A stretch of DNA of 64,000 nt from Cricetomys ansorgei (Eukaryota; Chordata; Mammalia; Rodentia; Nesomyidae): positions 1,456,001 to 1,520,000 of the forward strand of contig JAMJFZ010004066.1 of the NCBI GenBank assembly GCA_026225945.1, given 5' to 3'. Under the pieces are notes generated by a model that was not told the origin of the DNA, did no database searches, and was given only the letters and a program-made list of their open reading frames with translations. The translations under genes and the position numbers were made by a program. Shown piece by piece: positions 24,801-35,279 of this stretch. How positions within the stretch are numbered: the stretch's first letter is position 1; the number at the start of each line of letters is the position of its first letter.

Positions 24801-27800
24801 AGAACACAGCCATTTCCAGTACTGTTTATCTTAGTTCTCTTGTTTGTGTGTGTCTTTTCTTGTGTTATCAGTAAGCCTAGCTTCATAAAGAGAGTTTGAG
24901 TGTCTCACTTCCCTTTCTGTTCCATGGAGCACCTTGAATAATACTGGTGTTCTCTTTTGAAGGTCTGATAGAGTTCTGTATTGAATCCATCTGCTCCTGG
25001 TTTTTTTTTTTTTGTTTGTTTGTTTGTTTGGTTGGTTGGTTGGTTTTGTTTTTGATGAGAAACTTTTAATTACTACTTCAATCTCATTGCTAGTTGTATA
25101 TTAGTTCAAATTATTTGTTTTATCTTGGTTTCTGATTGACAAAATCACTCAATATTGTGTTTAGTCTCCATGAGTTTTGTACTTTCTGCATTTCTCTCTC
25201 TTTTCTGGTTTTTCAAAACAGGATTTCTTTGTTGTAACTTTGGCTGTCCTAGAACTCACTCTCTAGACCAGGCTGGCCTCGAACTCACAGAGATCTGCCT
25301 GCTTCCCTTGTGTTGGGATTAAAGGCATGCACCAGCACCACCTGGCCTGGCCTGGGATATTATTTCAATTTTTTTATATTCACTAAAGAAGAGATAAAGG
25401 TCACATCATGGTCTTTCATCTACCAAGCAGATATTACAATTCAAAGCACATACACCAAACACAGGGTGGCCAGTTTCATAAAACAAATACTATAACCCAA
25501 CACACTAGTAGAGGGAGGCTTCAGTAATGCACTTTCACCTACAGACTTCATGTCCTACTATGTGCTCTAGTTTGTACAAAGTACAATGAACTCCTAAGAA
25601 GAATATGTTTTCCTTAAGGTTTGGTGGAATGTCCTGTGGATGTGTTAGATACATTTGATTTATGATGTTCTTTAACCCCAGTGTCTGTCTATATTTTGTC
25701 TGGATGGATTGCCTGTTTATCTATTTGGTTTGAAATCTATTTTGTCAGATGTTAAAATAGCTACACCTGCTTGTTTCCTAGTTTCATTTGCTGGGATTAC
25801 TTACTCCCATCCTTTTACCCTAAGAGGATGTCTGTTTCTCATCATTAGGCATATTTCTCAACGGCAGCAGAAAGCTAGATCCTGTTTTCTAATCTAGTCT
25901 GATAGACTTTAATTGGTGAATTGAGATCAGTTCAGCTTTATTATTGAAAAGTGTATGTTAATCTTTGTCCTTTTGATGAATTTTTGTTGTTAAAAATCTT
26001 CTGATTAATTATCCTAGTATCATTTATTTCCTGTAGTGTCTGGAATGTGTTTGTCCTTCTTATCAGCTTGACATACTCCTTTCAGTGTTCTCTGTAGAGC
26101 TGGCTTAGTGGTCACAATTTGTCTAATCTGTTTTTATTCTTCACTTACAGGAGAGTTTTTTGCTGGGTATAATATTCTGGCATTTATGACCTTTTCAAAC
26201 TTGGGCAATGTTTTCCAAGACTTGTTGGCTTTAATGGTTCTCTCTGGTACTCAGGCGTTACTGTGATGGGCCTGCCTTTATGTGACGTGGGAATTCTCTC
26301 TTGTGGCTTCCATACCCATTCCTTGGTCTTTTCTTTTAGTGTTTTAACTGGAGTGTGTCACTTCCCTTCTGGAATTGTCATTTAAGGGCATCTCTCAAAA
26401 GTGAGAAAGTTTCTTCTGTGGTTTTTTTGAAAATGTTTTCTATGCCTTTGACCTGAAGTTCCCTTTCTTTTATGCCTATAATTTACAGATTTGACTCAAT
26501 GGTGTCCAGAGATAATGCATATCCTGTTCATGCTTTTTTTTCATTTGTCATTTTCTTGGGTGAGTGACCCAGTTCCTCTACCCTGCCTCCCAATTTTTAT
26601 GTCACTGTGTCATCCAAATGTGACGCTGTTCCCTGAGCCTTTTATTTGACCAATTTTTCATTCCCAGCTTCATTTCTGATTGGATTTTATGTAATATTCT
26701 ATCTCCTTTTCAGATTCATATCTGTTTCACTTCTTGTGGCTTTTTTTTCATCTATTCCTGCTCTCAGCAAGTTTATCCAGGTGTTTATTCCTGTTCTCTT
26801 TCAATTCTTTGCACTCCATGATTGTGTGTAATTCCTTTGAATTTTGTGTCTGAGATTTTGTCCGAGTCATCCTCCTGGGGACCATTTCATTGATGGGATT
26901 GTTAGTTTTTTTGGTACAGACATTGTCTTGGTTTTTTATATAGTTTATGTTTTTGCAATGACCCCGGGCATCTGGAGTTGGGTTGTTAAATGTGTCTTTT
27001 GCTGTGTGTTCTTGGCACTTGAGACCAGAATCTCAAGTTGGTCAGCTGGTGAAGGTTCCTGAGTCTAGAAAGTAGACGTTTTCTTTAAACATAAAATGCG
27101 TGTGTGTGTGTGTTTGGAGTAGACAATTTGTGTAAATCTGTTCTTTCACCTTGTGAGTCCTAGGGATCCATCTCATGTCAGTTAGGCTTGGCAACACACA
27201 CCTTTACCCATTGAGCCATATCATAGGCCCAGCATTTTAATTTCTGTAGTGTGCTTTTAATACACTTTTAGAAAATGTGTTTATTGTTTTTTTTGTTTTT
27301 TTCATTCTTTCAAAATAATGCAGATGTTGTTTAATTCAGTTCAGCTGTTTTTCTTGCAATGTTTTAATAGAGACCTTATAGACTTGACCTTAAGTTGATT
27401 TGATTTACTTTCCAGACTCAGAAAACCTTAGGGAAAATTCAGATGAAGATTCTCTGCTACGATGGCTGAACACTTTTCGGCGCACTGGAAATGTGACTCG
27501 AAGTGGACAGAATGGGAACCAAAGCTGGAGAGCTGTGAGTCGGACAAACCCAAACAGTGGAGAGTTTGGGTTCAGCCTGGAGATCCACATAAACCCTGAC
27601 AGCAGAGGGTCTGAAACCCACGGGGACGATTATGCAGACGTTCCTCCGTCAGGCACTAGTAGGGATTACAGGCAGCAGCGGCCATCTAGTCCTGTGGCTA
27701 GGCGAACAAGAAGCCAAACCTCCATGAGTCCCAGTGGGAGTGACTCCCATGTTCCAAGGGGTAGGCGTAGTGTGAGGGGACAGGGTTCTGTACAAGGATC

Positions 27801-29166
27801 ACTCTCAGCACTGGGAAGGCTAAGAAACGGAATTGGAGGAGCACTTGGTGTTCCTAGAGTCAGTGCCCCTCGTACTAATGTTGTCAGCACTCACACAGAC
27901 CAACCAGATGGTAGTAATCTCAGGCAAAGGGTACGGCAGCGCTTCGGCGCAGCACATATTTGGGAAAACGAGGCCAGAACTAATGTTACAGTGAGGAACA
28001 CAAACCAAAGATTAGAGCCAATAAGATTACGTACTGCTTTCAGTAGTCGAAGTCGGTCCCCGATTCAGAGACAGAATGGTACTGTTTATCATAATACCCA
28101 AAGGCAGGGTAGACCACTACAGCAAACTGGTAGAAGCAGGTCTGTTAGGCATAGAGGTGTAACTCGAGTCTTTTTAGAACAAGGTAGAGAACACAGAGGT
28201 GCCGTTTTTACCCCACTGTCCAACTCAAGACTCGTGTCAAGAATAACAGTAGAAGAAGGAGGAGAGTCCAGCAGGTCCTCAGCTGCCACACAGCACCATC
28301 CGGCAATCACACTAGACCTGCAGGTCAGAAGGATACGTCCTGGAGAAACTAGAGATAGGGATAGTATAGCCAGTAGAACCCGATCTAGGGTAGGGCTGGC
28401 AGAAAGTACAGTTGAAAGCAACAGTGGGGGCTTTCACAGAACCATTTCTCATTTAGAGCGGTCAGGTGTCCGAACCTATGTGAGCACCATCACAGTTCCT
28501 CTTCGTAGGATTTCTGAGAGTGAGGTGGTTGAGCCTTCCTCCATGGCTCTTCGCTCAATTTTAAGGCAGATCATGACTGGGTTTGGAGAGCTGAGTTCTC
28601 TGATGGAGGTGGAGCCTGAGACAGAGAATCAAAGAAATGGTCAGCATGGACCAGAGCTGTACGTAGAACTGAATAACTTAGATACAGCTAATGACAGTCG
28701 TCAGCGTAGTGGAGGTTCCCCTCAAGCCAGGCAGGCCCAAGACGACAATGCTGAAATGCTAGATGTGAGTGAGCCTATCCCACCACAGGCCCGAAACAGT
28801 GGCAGTAGACGTAGAAGGCAGTTACGAAGGGCAGACAGTGTAGTGGAGGCTGGAACGTTACCCATTCTGCGCCTCGCTCATTTCTTCCTACTGAATGAAG
28901 GCGATGACGATCCCATTCGTGGTTTAACCAAAGAGCAGATTGACAATCTTTCTACTAGGAGCTATGAGCAAAACGGGGTCGACAGTGAGTTAGGTAAAGT
29001 CTGCAGTGTGTGCATCAGTGACTACGTGGCTGGGAACAAGCTCCGGCAGCTGCCGTGTCTGCACGAGTTCCACATTCACTGTATCGACCGCTGGTTGTCA
29101 GAGAACTGCACCTGCCCCGTCTGCCGGCGGCCTGTTTTAGAGTTTGGGGCCGCAAACACTGGGTGA
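21697..29166 (+). CDS. Rnf6: Rnf6, RING-finger E3 ubiquitin ligase, spliced CDS of 3 coding exons
   Basis: The coding sequence joins 21697-21874, 22416-22511 and 27416-29166: 2025 bases, 674 residues plus stop, close to the usual 667-685 for RNF6. Phases fit exactly and all junctions are GT-AG. The N terminus carries a charged coiled-coil/leucine-zipper-like segment ([20 protein letters not shown]). The middle is Ser/Arg-rich with basic clusters that could serve as nuclear signals. The C terminus holds a C3H2C3 RING-H2 finger at residues 621-661 (CSVC...CLHEFHIHC...CPVC), preceded by the conserved LTKEQIDNL helix. RNF6 is a nuclear and axonal ubiquitin ligase related to RLIM/RNF12; reported substrates include androgen receptor and LIMK1. 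The family-typical layout, with almost all of the protein in the last exon, separates it from a processed copy. Start chosen: the first ATG after the acceptor at 21679, matching the RNF6 MN-S-RSRS N terminus. Confidence 0.96.
22180..22340 (-). mobile_element. B3-type SINE remnant
   Basis: A GT-rich start, 'ggaggccagaggaca', and the end 'atccactgagccatctcagttgcc' in antisense. Confidence 0.55.
22416..22511 (+). CDS. Rnf6: Rnf6 second coding exon
   Basis: This 96-base exon lies between TTATTTCAG and GTACTG, and codon 60 (Gly) is split across the intron. It encodes [20 protein letters not shown] and the following Gly/Arg-rich linker. Reading on past the donor is intronic. Confidence 0.93.
24950..27060 (-). 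mobile_element. L1 fragment (ORF2 region, antisense) in the last Rnf6 intron
   Basis: The plus strand carries recognisable antisense L1 ORF2 phrases, such as 'gagttctgtattgaatccatctgctcctgg' near 24972, 'gatacatttgatttatgatgttctttaaccccag' near 25648 and 'gctacacctgcttgtttcctag' near 25760. It is diverged, with many stops in every frame, and a B1 is inserted at about 25208-25350. It therefore looks like an old dead copy. Confidence 0.75.
25208..25350 (-). mobile_element. B1 SINE inside the L1 fragment
   Basis: Antisense: 'actctctagaccaggctggcctcgaactcacagagatctgcctgc'. It interrupts the antisense L1 and so is the younger insertion. Confidence 0.85.
27416..29166 (+). CDS. Rnf6: Rnf6 last coding exon (most of the protein)
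   Basis: The acceptor TACTTTCCAG ends at 27415. The exon supplies residues 92-674 including the RING-H2 finger, with stop TGA at 29164-29166. The open frame visible from 27400 begins in the intron, so its apparent start is not used. Confidence 0.96.
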
Positions 29167-30085
29167 GGTGACGGGGTGGTCGGTGCTGTGTGTTACTGGA
29201 ACCGCATAGTCAGACACTTTCCTTGAGTTACTCGTGATGGGGTGACCAAGATGCAAAACCTATCAGATTATAGTTTGCACTATATTTTGTGTGCTTTTTT
29301 AAAAAAATTGTTACAAAGAGGTTGTTTATATAAAATTTAAAATGCAGATGTTAACTTATCCGAAAGTAAAGAATAGTTAATATTGCTAGAACCAAATAAC
29401 CTTCAAAATGTTTTTATTTTGGTAATTTTGTCATGCCAAGCACTTTTGTATCTGCACAACTCAGTATGTTAGGAATCTCTTAATTTTGCAGTAGGTTTTG
29501 CTGAGATTTTCCAGTTTTAGCTCAGTGCTATGTTTAGACACTACTGTCTAAGTCTTTGTAGACTGTTTGGCTGAATGTCTGCTAAATACACGTAAGTTAC
29601 TTGAAATGATAATTTAACACATAGCACACTGTATGTGTATATGCAGGTTTGTAACCACCAAGTTTGAGGCTTACTGAAGCTTTGGGGCTTAGACTGCATA
29701 TGGCACGGTGTTAACATTGACAAGATCATCTCTAAGAGGAAGTGAAAAGATACAGTTTTCAAATAGAGGTCGTTTACTGAAGCGTGTCTGACAATCTGAC
29801 TTACTAGAGAGAGTGCTATATAATACTGAACTTAGTATTTCTTTATTCATAAATGGAATGTGGGAAATTTTATGGCAGATAGTTTGAGTTCATCTTTTTG
29901 TGAGTTTTTTTTAGAAGTACAAACACTTCTCTGCTAGGTAGGGTTTACAGCATGCTTGATTTCTCAAATTTAGTTTTAAAATCTAAAATATTTTGAAGTC
30001 TAATAAGTAGTGAAATACATAGAAAATATGTTAATTTGGATGCCAAAAAGCTCCAAATAAAATAAAAGCCTTTAAACGAACGTAG
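29167..30085 (+). other. Rnf6: Rnf6 3'UTR
   Basis: AT-rich sequence follows the stop, with no repeat element recognised inside. Two overlapping AATAAA signals at 30056-30061 and 30061-30066 predict cleavage near 30080. Confidence 0.7.
30056..30066 (+). terminator. Rnf6: Rnf6 polyadenylation signals
   Basis: Two overlapping AATAAA hexamers lie about 890 bases after the Rnf6 stop. They are the first good candidates in the 3'UTR. Confidence 0.65.
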
Positions 30086-30801
30086 AGTTTATAAAAACAC
30101 AAAGTATGCATTAAAGTCTATTTCTACCAGTAAATGTTTAAGACCGTGTGAACTCATTTCTCTCTGTTGTTCTAAATGCTCACTCCACACTGGGTAGCGA
30201 GTGCAGTGATGGGTGCTTAGGGCTCACTAGGTGACAGGACATGTTCCTGTTTTCATGGAAAAGACGATTGCTCTTAGAAGGAGCAAATCAATTTTTACTT
30301 TGATGTTTGCTTGTGAATATATGACACAGGTCTTGTTCATGTGTGTGGTACTGCTTGGGCAAGCCATAAGAAAATACTTCCTGTCAAATCCTGAGAGATA
30401 CAGAAATGCCTCCATGTTTAGCTTTTCTTTCCAGTCAGTGATTATATTCAATTAGTAAGTTTAGTTGTATGCTCAGAAATAACACACCAAAGTAAAAGAT
30501 TTCTGTAAAAGTTAGGACTTTGGGGTAAATAACTTTTGCAGCTTTACAGGGCCTGAGTCAAGGAAGGTTGATTTGGGCGTGGGTTTGAGGGTCTTAATGT
30601 ATCAGACTAATTGAGGGATTTTCATTTCCTTTTGTAGCTGTTAGATGACAGCAATTATCCCTTGATTTTAGAGACAAGTTTCAGGGTAAGTTTTTCATGT
30701 TTGAGGAAGATTGCTCTAGTATCACTTACAGACACAGCAGAGTGAAGAGATACAGAAACAAAGAAACCAGTAAATGACCTGTTACAAAAAAACAGCACCA
30801 A

Positions 30802-31070
30802 TGAGCTGTGGAGAGAGCTCAGTCAGTAAAATGCTTGCTGTGAAGCCCTGAGCTGAGTTCAGTCCCTACCACATGGTGGTGTATGCCTGTACTCCTAGGG
30901 CTGGGGGAGCAGAGACAGATCCCTGGGGCTCACTGGCCATCCAGTCTGGACAAATGTGTTCAGCAAGAGATCCTGTCTCAAAAATAAAGCAGAGACCAGT
31001 TGAGGGAGACACCCACTTGACCTCTGACTTCCACGTGCATATACCATGAAAACACAAAAACCAAACTAAA
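30802..31070 (+). mobile_element. B4-type SINE
   Basis: A tRNA-like head 'gctgtggagagagctcagtcagtaaaatgcttgctgtgaagccctgagctgagttcagtccc' is joined to a B1-like half 'gggggagcagagacagatccctggggctcactggccatcc', the B4 composition. Confidence 0.75.
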
Positions 31071-31764
31071 GTACCGTCCTCTTATCAGGTATTAAGCTCA
31101 TCAGTTACAGGCTGACGACAGCAACTAGAAAGAAGGCATTCAATCTTTTTCCCCAAAAGCCGTTATTTGGTGTTTAGTGTAAGTGGTAGAGAGAATCACA
31201 TACTCCTTGAGGAGACGACAACCAGCCACCACCTGAGTGGAGGAAGGGGCGCTGACACGCCACAGATTGAGGGGTGCCAGTGTTAATACCTTGCACAGAG
31301 TCTCACAGAGTTCACACACATAGCGTGTCTTACATTTGTTTCTCATGTGGAATGTTAGAAGTTTACCTCTATCCCAATTAGTTGGGAATATCAGGAGAAC
31401 AAATAAAGAAGTAAAAGTGGCAAAAAAGAACGGAAACGACAAGCGTGTGGTTCCCAGTTGGTTGACTGTTGGGAAGGGTTAGGCGTGGCCTTGGAGAAGG
31501 CGTGTCACTGGAAGTCGGCTTTGGGGATTCAGAAGCTGATGCAGCCCGTCTCTCTCTCTGCCTGTGGATCGGGATGCAGCTCTGCTACTTCCTATGTCTG
31601 CGTGTGCCATCATGTTCCCACTGTGATGGCAATGGACTGAGCCTAAGCAAGCCCCTAGTCAGGTGCTTTCCTGCATAAGAGTTGCCTTGGACACGGTGTC
31701 CCTTCACAGCAGTAGAACTTTTAAAATAAATGTTGAACAGGAATCCATGATTCTAACTTCCAAA

Positions 31765-31960
31765 ACTCTTTATTTTTAAAGATACACTTGTTTTTATTTT
31801 TTTGTGTGTCTGGGTGTTTAGCCAGCATGTATGTATGTATGTATGCATGTATGTATGCATGTATGCATGTACACTGTGCATGCCTGGTGCCCATGGAAGC
31901 CAGAGGAGGATGCTGGACTCCCTGGAACTGGAGTTACAGCCATCAAGGACACATGACCAA
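31765..31960 (-). repeat. SINE remnant with (ATGT/ATGC)n
   Basis: Antisense B3/B2-like text ('ggaagccagaggagg...tggaactggagttacag') follows a run of ATGT and ATGC tetramers at 31826-31872. Confidence 0.65.
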
Positions 31961-32149
31961 GGTTACTGCCCTCCAGAATCATAGCAGTAGAAGCTAGCTC
32001 ACGTCTAAGTTCCTAGCCTCTAGACTCAATTGGATCTATCCTAAAATCATTGTTCTCAGGGTGGGAAAAAAGGTTCTTTCTCTGTTTTAAGTAGGAATAC
32101 AACTATGAGAAAATAGTAATACTTTGACCTACAAGTAGTTTTACTTGTT

Positions 32150-32275
32150 TATTTTGAGACAAGGTTTCTCTTGTAGCCCTGGCTGTCCTGGAACTCACTC
32201 TTTAGACCAGGCTGGCCTCGAACTCACAGAGATCTGCCCACTTCTGCCTCCCAAGTGGTGGGGTTAAAGTGGTGC
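32150..32275 (-). mobile_element. B1 SINE
   Basis: Antisense: 'tttgagacaaggtttctcttgtagccctggctgtcctggaactcactctttagacc'. Confidence 0.85.
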
Positions 32276-33295
32276 TCATATGCAAATAGTTTTAACAGTG
32301 GTTTGGGCTCCATATTAACATAAGACCCTGCTTATGAATAAATGTCTCAAATGTCTGGCCAGGAGATGACTTGTCTTTGAATGAATCACCAGCTGCAGAG
32401 AATGTGAGGGAGCAGGCATACAGCATCCAGAAACAGGACAGGGAGGACCAGCATTCCCTGTCCTCACGAGATTGCGTGACTCTTCAGAGAGAGGATTTCT
32501 GAGAGCTCCCCTGCATCATGTCCGAACAAACAGAATGGAAACACTTCCTAGTGATGGTGGTAAATTCAGAGTTGAGTTAACCCCACAAATAACTCGAGAG
32601 AAATAAAATCGCTAACAACTAAGAAATGAGGTCGAGCTCTTCTAAGCACAAAAGTTGCTGGACAGTCTTCTGATCGTTGCTGGAGAGAGCGACTATGGAC
32701 TCTGCTGACAGTAGAGTAATGCCAGCCAAAGTCTAGGTAACCTCACCCTCCACAGCATCTAAGCTGGCCAGGGGATCTCTGGGTGGTACATAGTGAGCTG
32801 GAGGGCCTGGGCGGCAGAGTGGGTATGATAAAGGTACATTGGATACACACCTGGATTTTTTTTTTTTTAAATCAGAGATACCAAATAAATAATCTAATGG
32901 TGCACCGAGGTGTTAGAAAACAAGGAACAACCCAATTCCAAGGTTGTCAGTAGAGAAAAATGAAAACGATCAGAGGTAAAATGAGTGAAATGGTAACAAA
33001 AAGGGTGATAGAAGAGATTAGTGAAAAATACCATGATGGACTGTGCCCTTGGAACTGTCAACCACAAATAAATCCTTTATTTAAGTTAGCTCGGTCAGAG
33101 TTTCTTTTGGGAGACAAGGTGGTCAGGTCAGGTGCTTTGTCCCACTAATGTGTGATATATTAATCCACTGACTCATGGTCTGGCAGTGGTAAACTGAGAT
33201 TGCATGAGTATATGTCATGTTTTCAGCTTCTTAGCTCATTCACGTGTCTGCTTGGGATTGTGTTGTTGTATTTTAATTTAAAGAGAGTTATTTAA

Positions 33296-33440
33296 AGCAG
33301 TGGTTGTGTATGACTTTCATCCCAGCACTTGGGAGGCAGAGGCAGGAGGATCTGTGAGTTCCAGGCCAGCCTAGTCTACAGAGTGAGTTCCAGGACAGCC
33401 AGAGTTACAACAGAGAAACCCTGTTTTGGAAAAAAAAAAG
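33296..33440 (+). mobile_element. B1 SINE
   Basis: Sense: 'tcatcccagcacttgggaggcagaggcaggaggatctgtgagttccaggccagcctag', with a poly-A end. Confidence 0.85.
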
Positions 33441-34784
33441 AGAAAACACTTTTCTATTTTCTCTTGATATCTGTATTTGTTGTGTGGCCCAACTTGTGCC
33501 TACTGGGTAAGCAGAAGCCTCTTAGGATGAATTCTGTGTATTTATGTGGTTTCTGATACATGTTCTGAGCTTATCTCGGCTTTTGCTAGCCCTGGAATCT
33601 TATTTCTTTTAAAAAATCCTGGCTCCCACAGGGAAAAACTGGTCATCCTCGGCTGAGGTCTGGACATGTGCTCGGTGCTGTTACAGAATGTCACTGTTCC
33701 CTAACTCTGAAATGAGCAGTATGGGAATCTTTCCACACACACGCAGTTTCCGTCTATCCCTAATTTAGAAAGTATGCACCTACACTGGAACACCCTATTC
33801 CAGGCCGACTTCGTAGGGTTAGTGCCAGTGTTCTCCATTTCTGAATCTGATTCCCCTTAGTAGGAGCGAGAAGCTGGTTGTTCATTAGCCTTGGCAGACT
33901 TCTTTACACCACCAATTCTTCCATATTTGCATGTATCCAGCATACATAGTCCTGGTTCTTGTAACATTCACATGGAAGGATACAGTATACTTTGACCATA
34001 CTCTCCTCAGAGCTTCCCCTCTATGGGTAGTCTGTGTCATCCCCCTATACAGTTCCTCTTCTACTTTCATGAGCATTTCTTTTTAATAGAGCCAGTTTCC
34101 ATCCCTCTCTTCTTAGTCACGGATGCCTTCCTTAACTAACTTTGGCTTTCTGCATCCTGCTTGTTGATGTAAAGGACCCCTCTTGGTGGACTGCCACGGG
34201 CAGGCTAGACGGCCTTCCATGTAGACACCTTCCCCAGGCTACCGGGTCTTTCTTGAAGTCGCCGTAACTCTCTCCCACTGTACTACGCGCCCCATGCAGT
34301 GATCTTAGAATGAATGAATGAATGAATAAGTGGGGTGGAAGGGTGCAACCAAAAACGGAAGAACCTAGTGAAGTTTCTGATACCAGATGAGACTGGCACA
34401 CTTCAGCCTCTGTTGTCCAATCCATCAACCGATAGGCCATTTTTATTTTATGTTCACTATTGCAGGACGTGGGGAACTCAAAATGGATTCCAAAAGGAAA
34501 ACATGATCCTTGCCCTTCATAAATGTCAGGTAGAAGTAAGTCAAACGCAGTGAGAAAATCTTCCCCCCGTTTTAGATAATTTTAAAAAGCTTGAAATGAA
34601 ATAAACTATAAGTAAAAATTCCAAGCGATGTTCCAAATCAAAGAGAGCAGCATCACCAGACTCTGAGAAGTCAGTGGAGACCAAGAAAGGCTCACACAAG
34701 GGGTGACTTGGTTGGAAATGCTATGTCTTGTTTCCATCGACTCTGTTTTAAGTACCCCTATTGATGCATATAAAGACAGCACAT

Positions 34785-35204
34785 ATTTTTGGGAAGATGA
34801 TTTATTTATAGTTTTCATATTATAAACATTTGATATCAATTTACTGCCAGAATCACCACAGTACTTCCCATTTCATTAAAAATGATTGATAAGGTTATAG
34901 AGCCACTTATTACAATCCGAGTTCCGATAGGATTGATGAAGCAAACTGGAGCTCCATGGGGAGGCCCCCTTAGAATCAGAGAAGAGCATTTGTATCTTTC
35001 ATTGACTTAATCATTTCCTTTAAATCACACAATATATGCTACTCAGCGCAGACACTGAGCATGCTCAGGAAATTACTAAATACTGAAATCATCAAGGACA
35101 CTTGACCAAGCTGATTTCGTTCAAAGGCAAATTACTGTCTGGTATTAGATGACACGGCCTCCTAGCAGAAACTCTGAGGGGAATTCGTGCTCCATTTGTG
35201 ATTT
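34785..35204 (-). other. Cyp3a: Cyp3a 3'UTR
   Basis: The sequence resembles the 3'UTR of the second Cyp3a gene at 62935-63369; for example, both contain 'cactgagc...ttcag' and 'gatttaa...gattt' phrases. It ends shortly after an AATAAA on the minus strand. Confidence 0.7.
34801..34806 (-). terminator. Cyp3a: Cyp3a polyadenylation signal
   Basis: AATAAA on the minus strand lies about 400 bases after the stop codon, a usual CYP3A 3'UTR length. Confidence 0.7.
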
Positions 35205-35279
35205 TTATCTTGACACAGCTTTCAGGATGATGGGTTTTTCCGGTTGAAGAAGTGCTTGCCTGCCGAATTTCAGGGACAC
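35205..35279 (-). CDS. Cyp3a: Cyp3a exon 13 (coding part)
   Basis: The acceptor CTACTGCAG opens [20 protein letters not shown] and then AVSR before TAA. This coding part is 75 bases, against 96 in the neighbouring paralogue, so the C-terminal tail is about seven residues short. Confidence 0.92.
   Translation of the reverse strand: MSLKFGRQALLQPEKPIILKAVSR

Larger units (their letters stand above)
21875..27415 (+). other. Rnf6: Rnf6 coding-region introns
   Basis: The intron at 21875-22415 holds an old B3/B2-type SINE at about 22180-22340. The intron at 22512-27415 (about 4.9 kb) is mostly repeats: a B1 near 24115, the L1 fragment with its nested B1, and a further SINE at about 27100-27235. 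The stretch at 22550-24100 shows no recognisable gene. Confidence 0.75.
30085..34785. other. Intergenic region between convergent Rnf6 and Cyp3a
   Basis: The two genes converge here. The interval contains a B4-type SINE (30802-31070), a tetranucleotide repeat with flanking SINE (31765-31960), B1 copies near 32150 and 33300, and otherwise unremarkable sequence. I see no gene. Confidence 0.7.

Noticed and set aside
27400..27415. ATG at 27400 as the Rnf6 start
   Set aside because: It lies before the splice acceptor. Homology and phase require the spliced N terminus from 21697.
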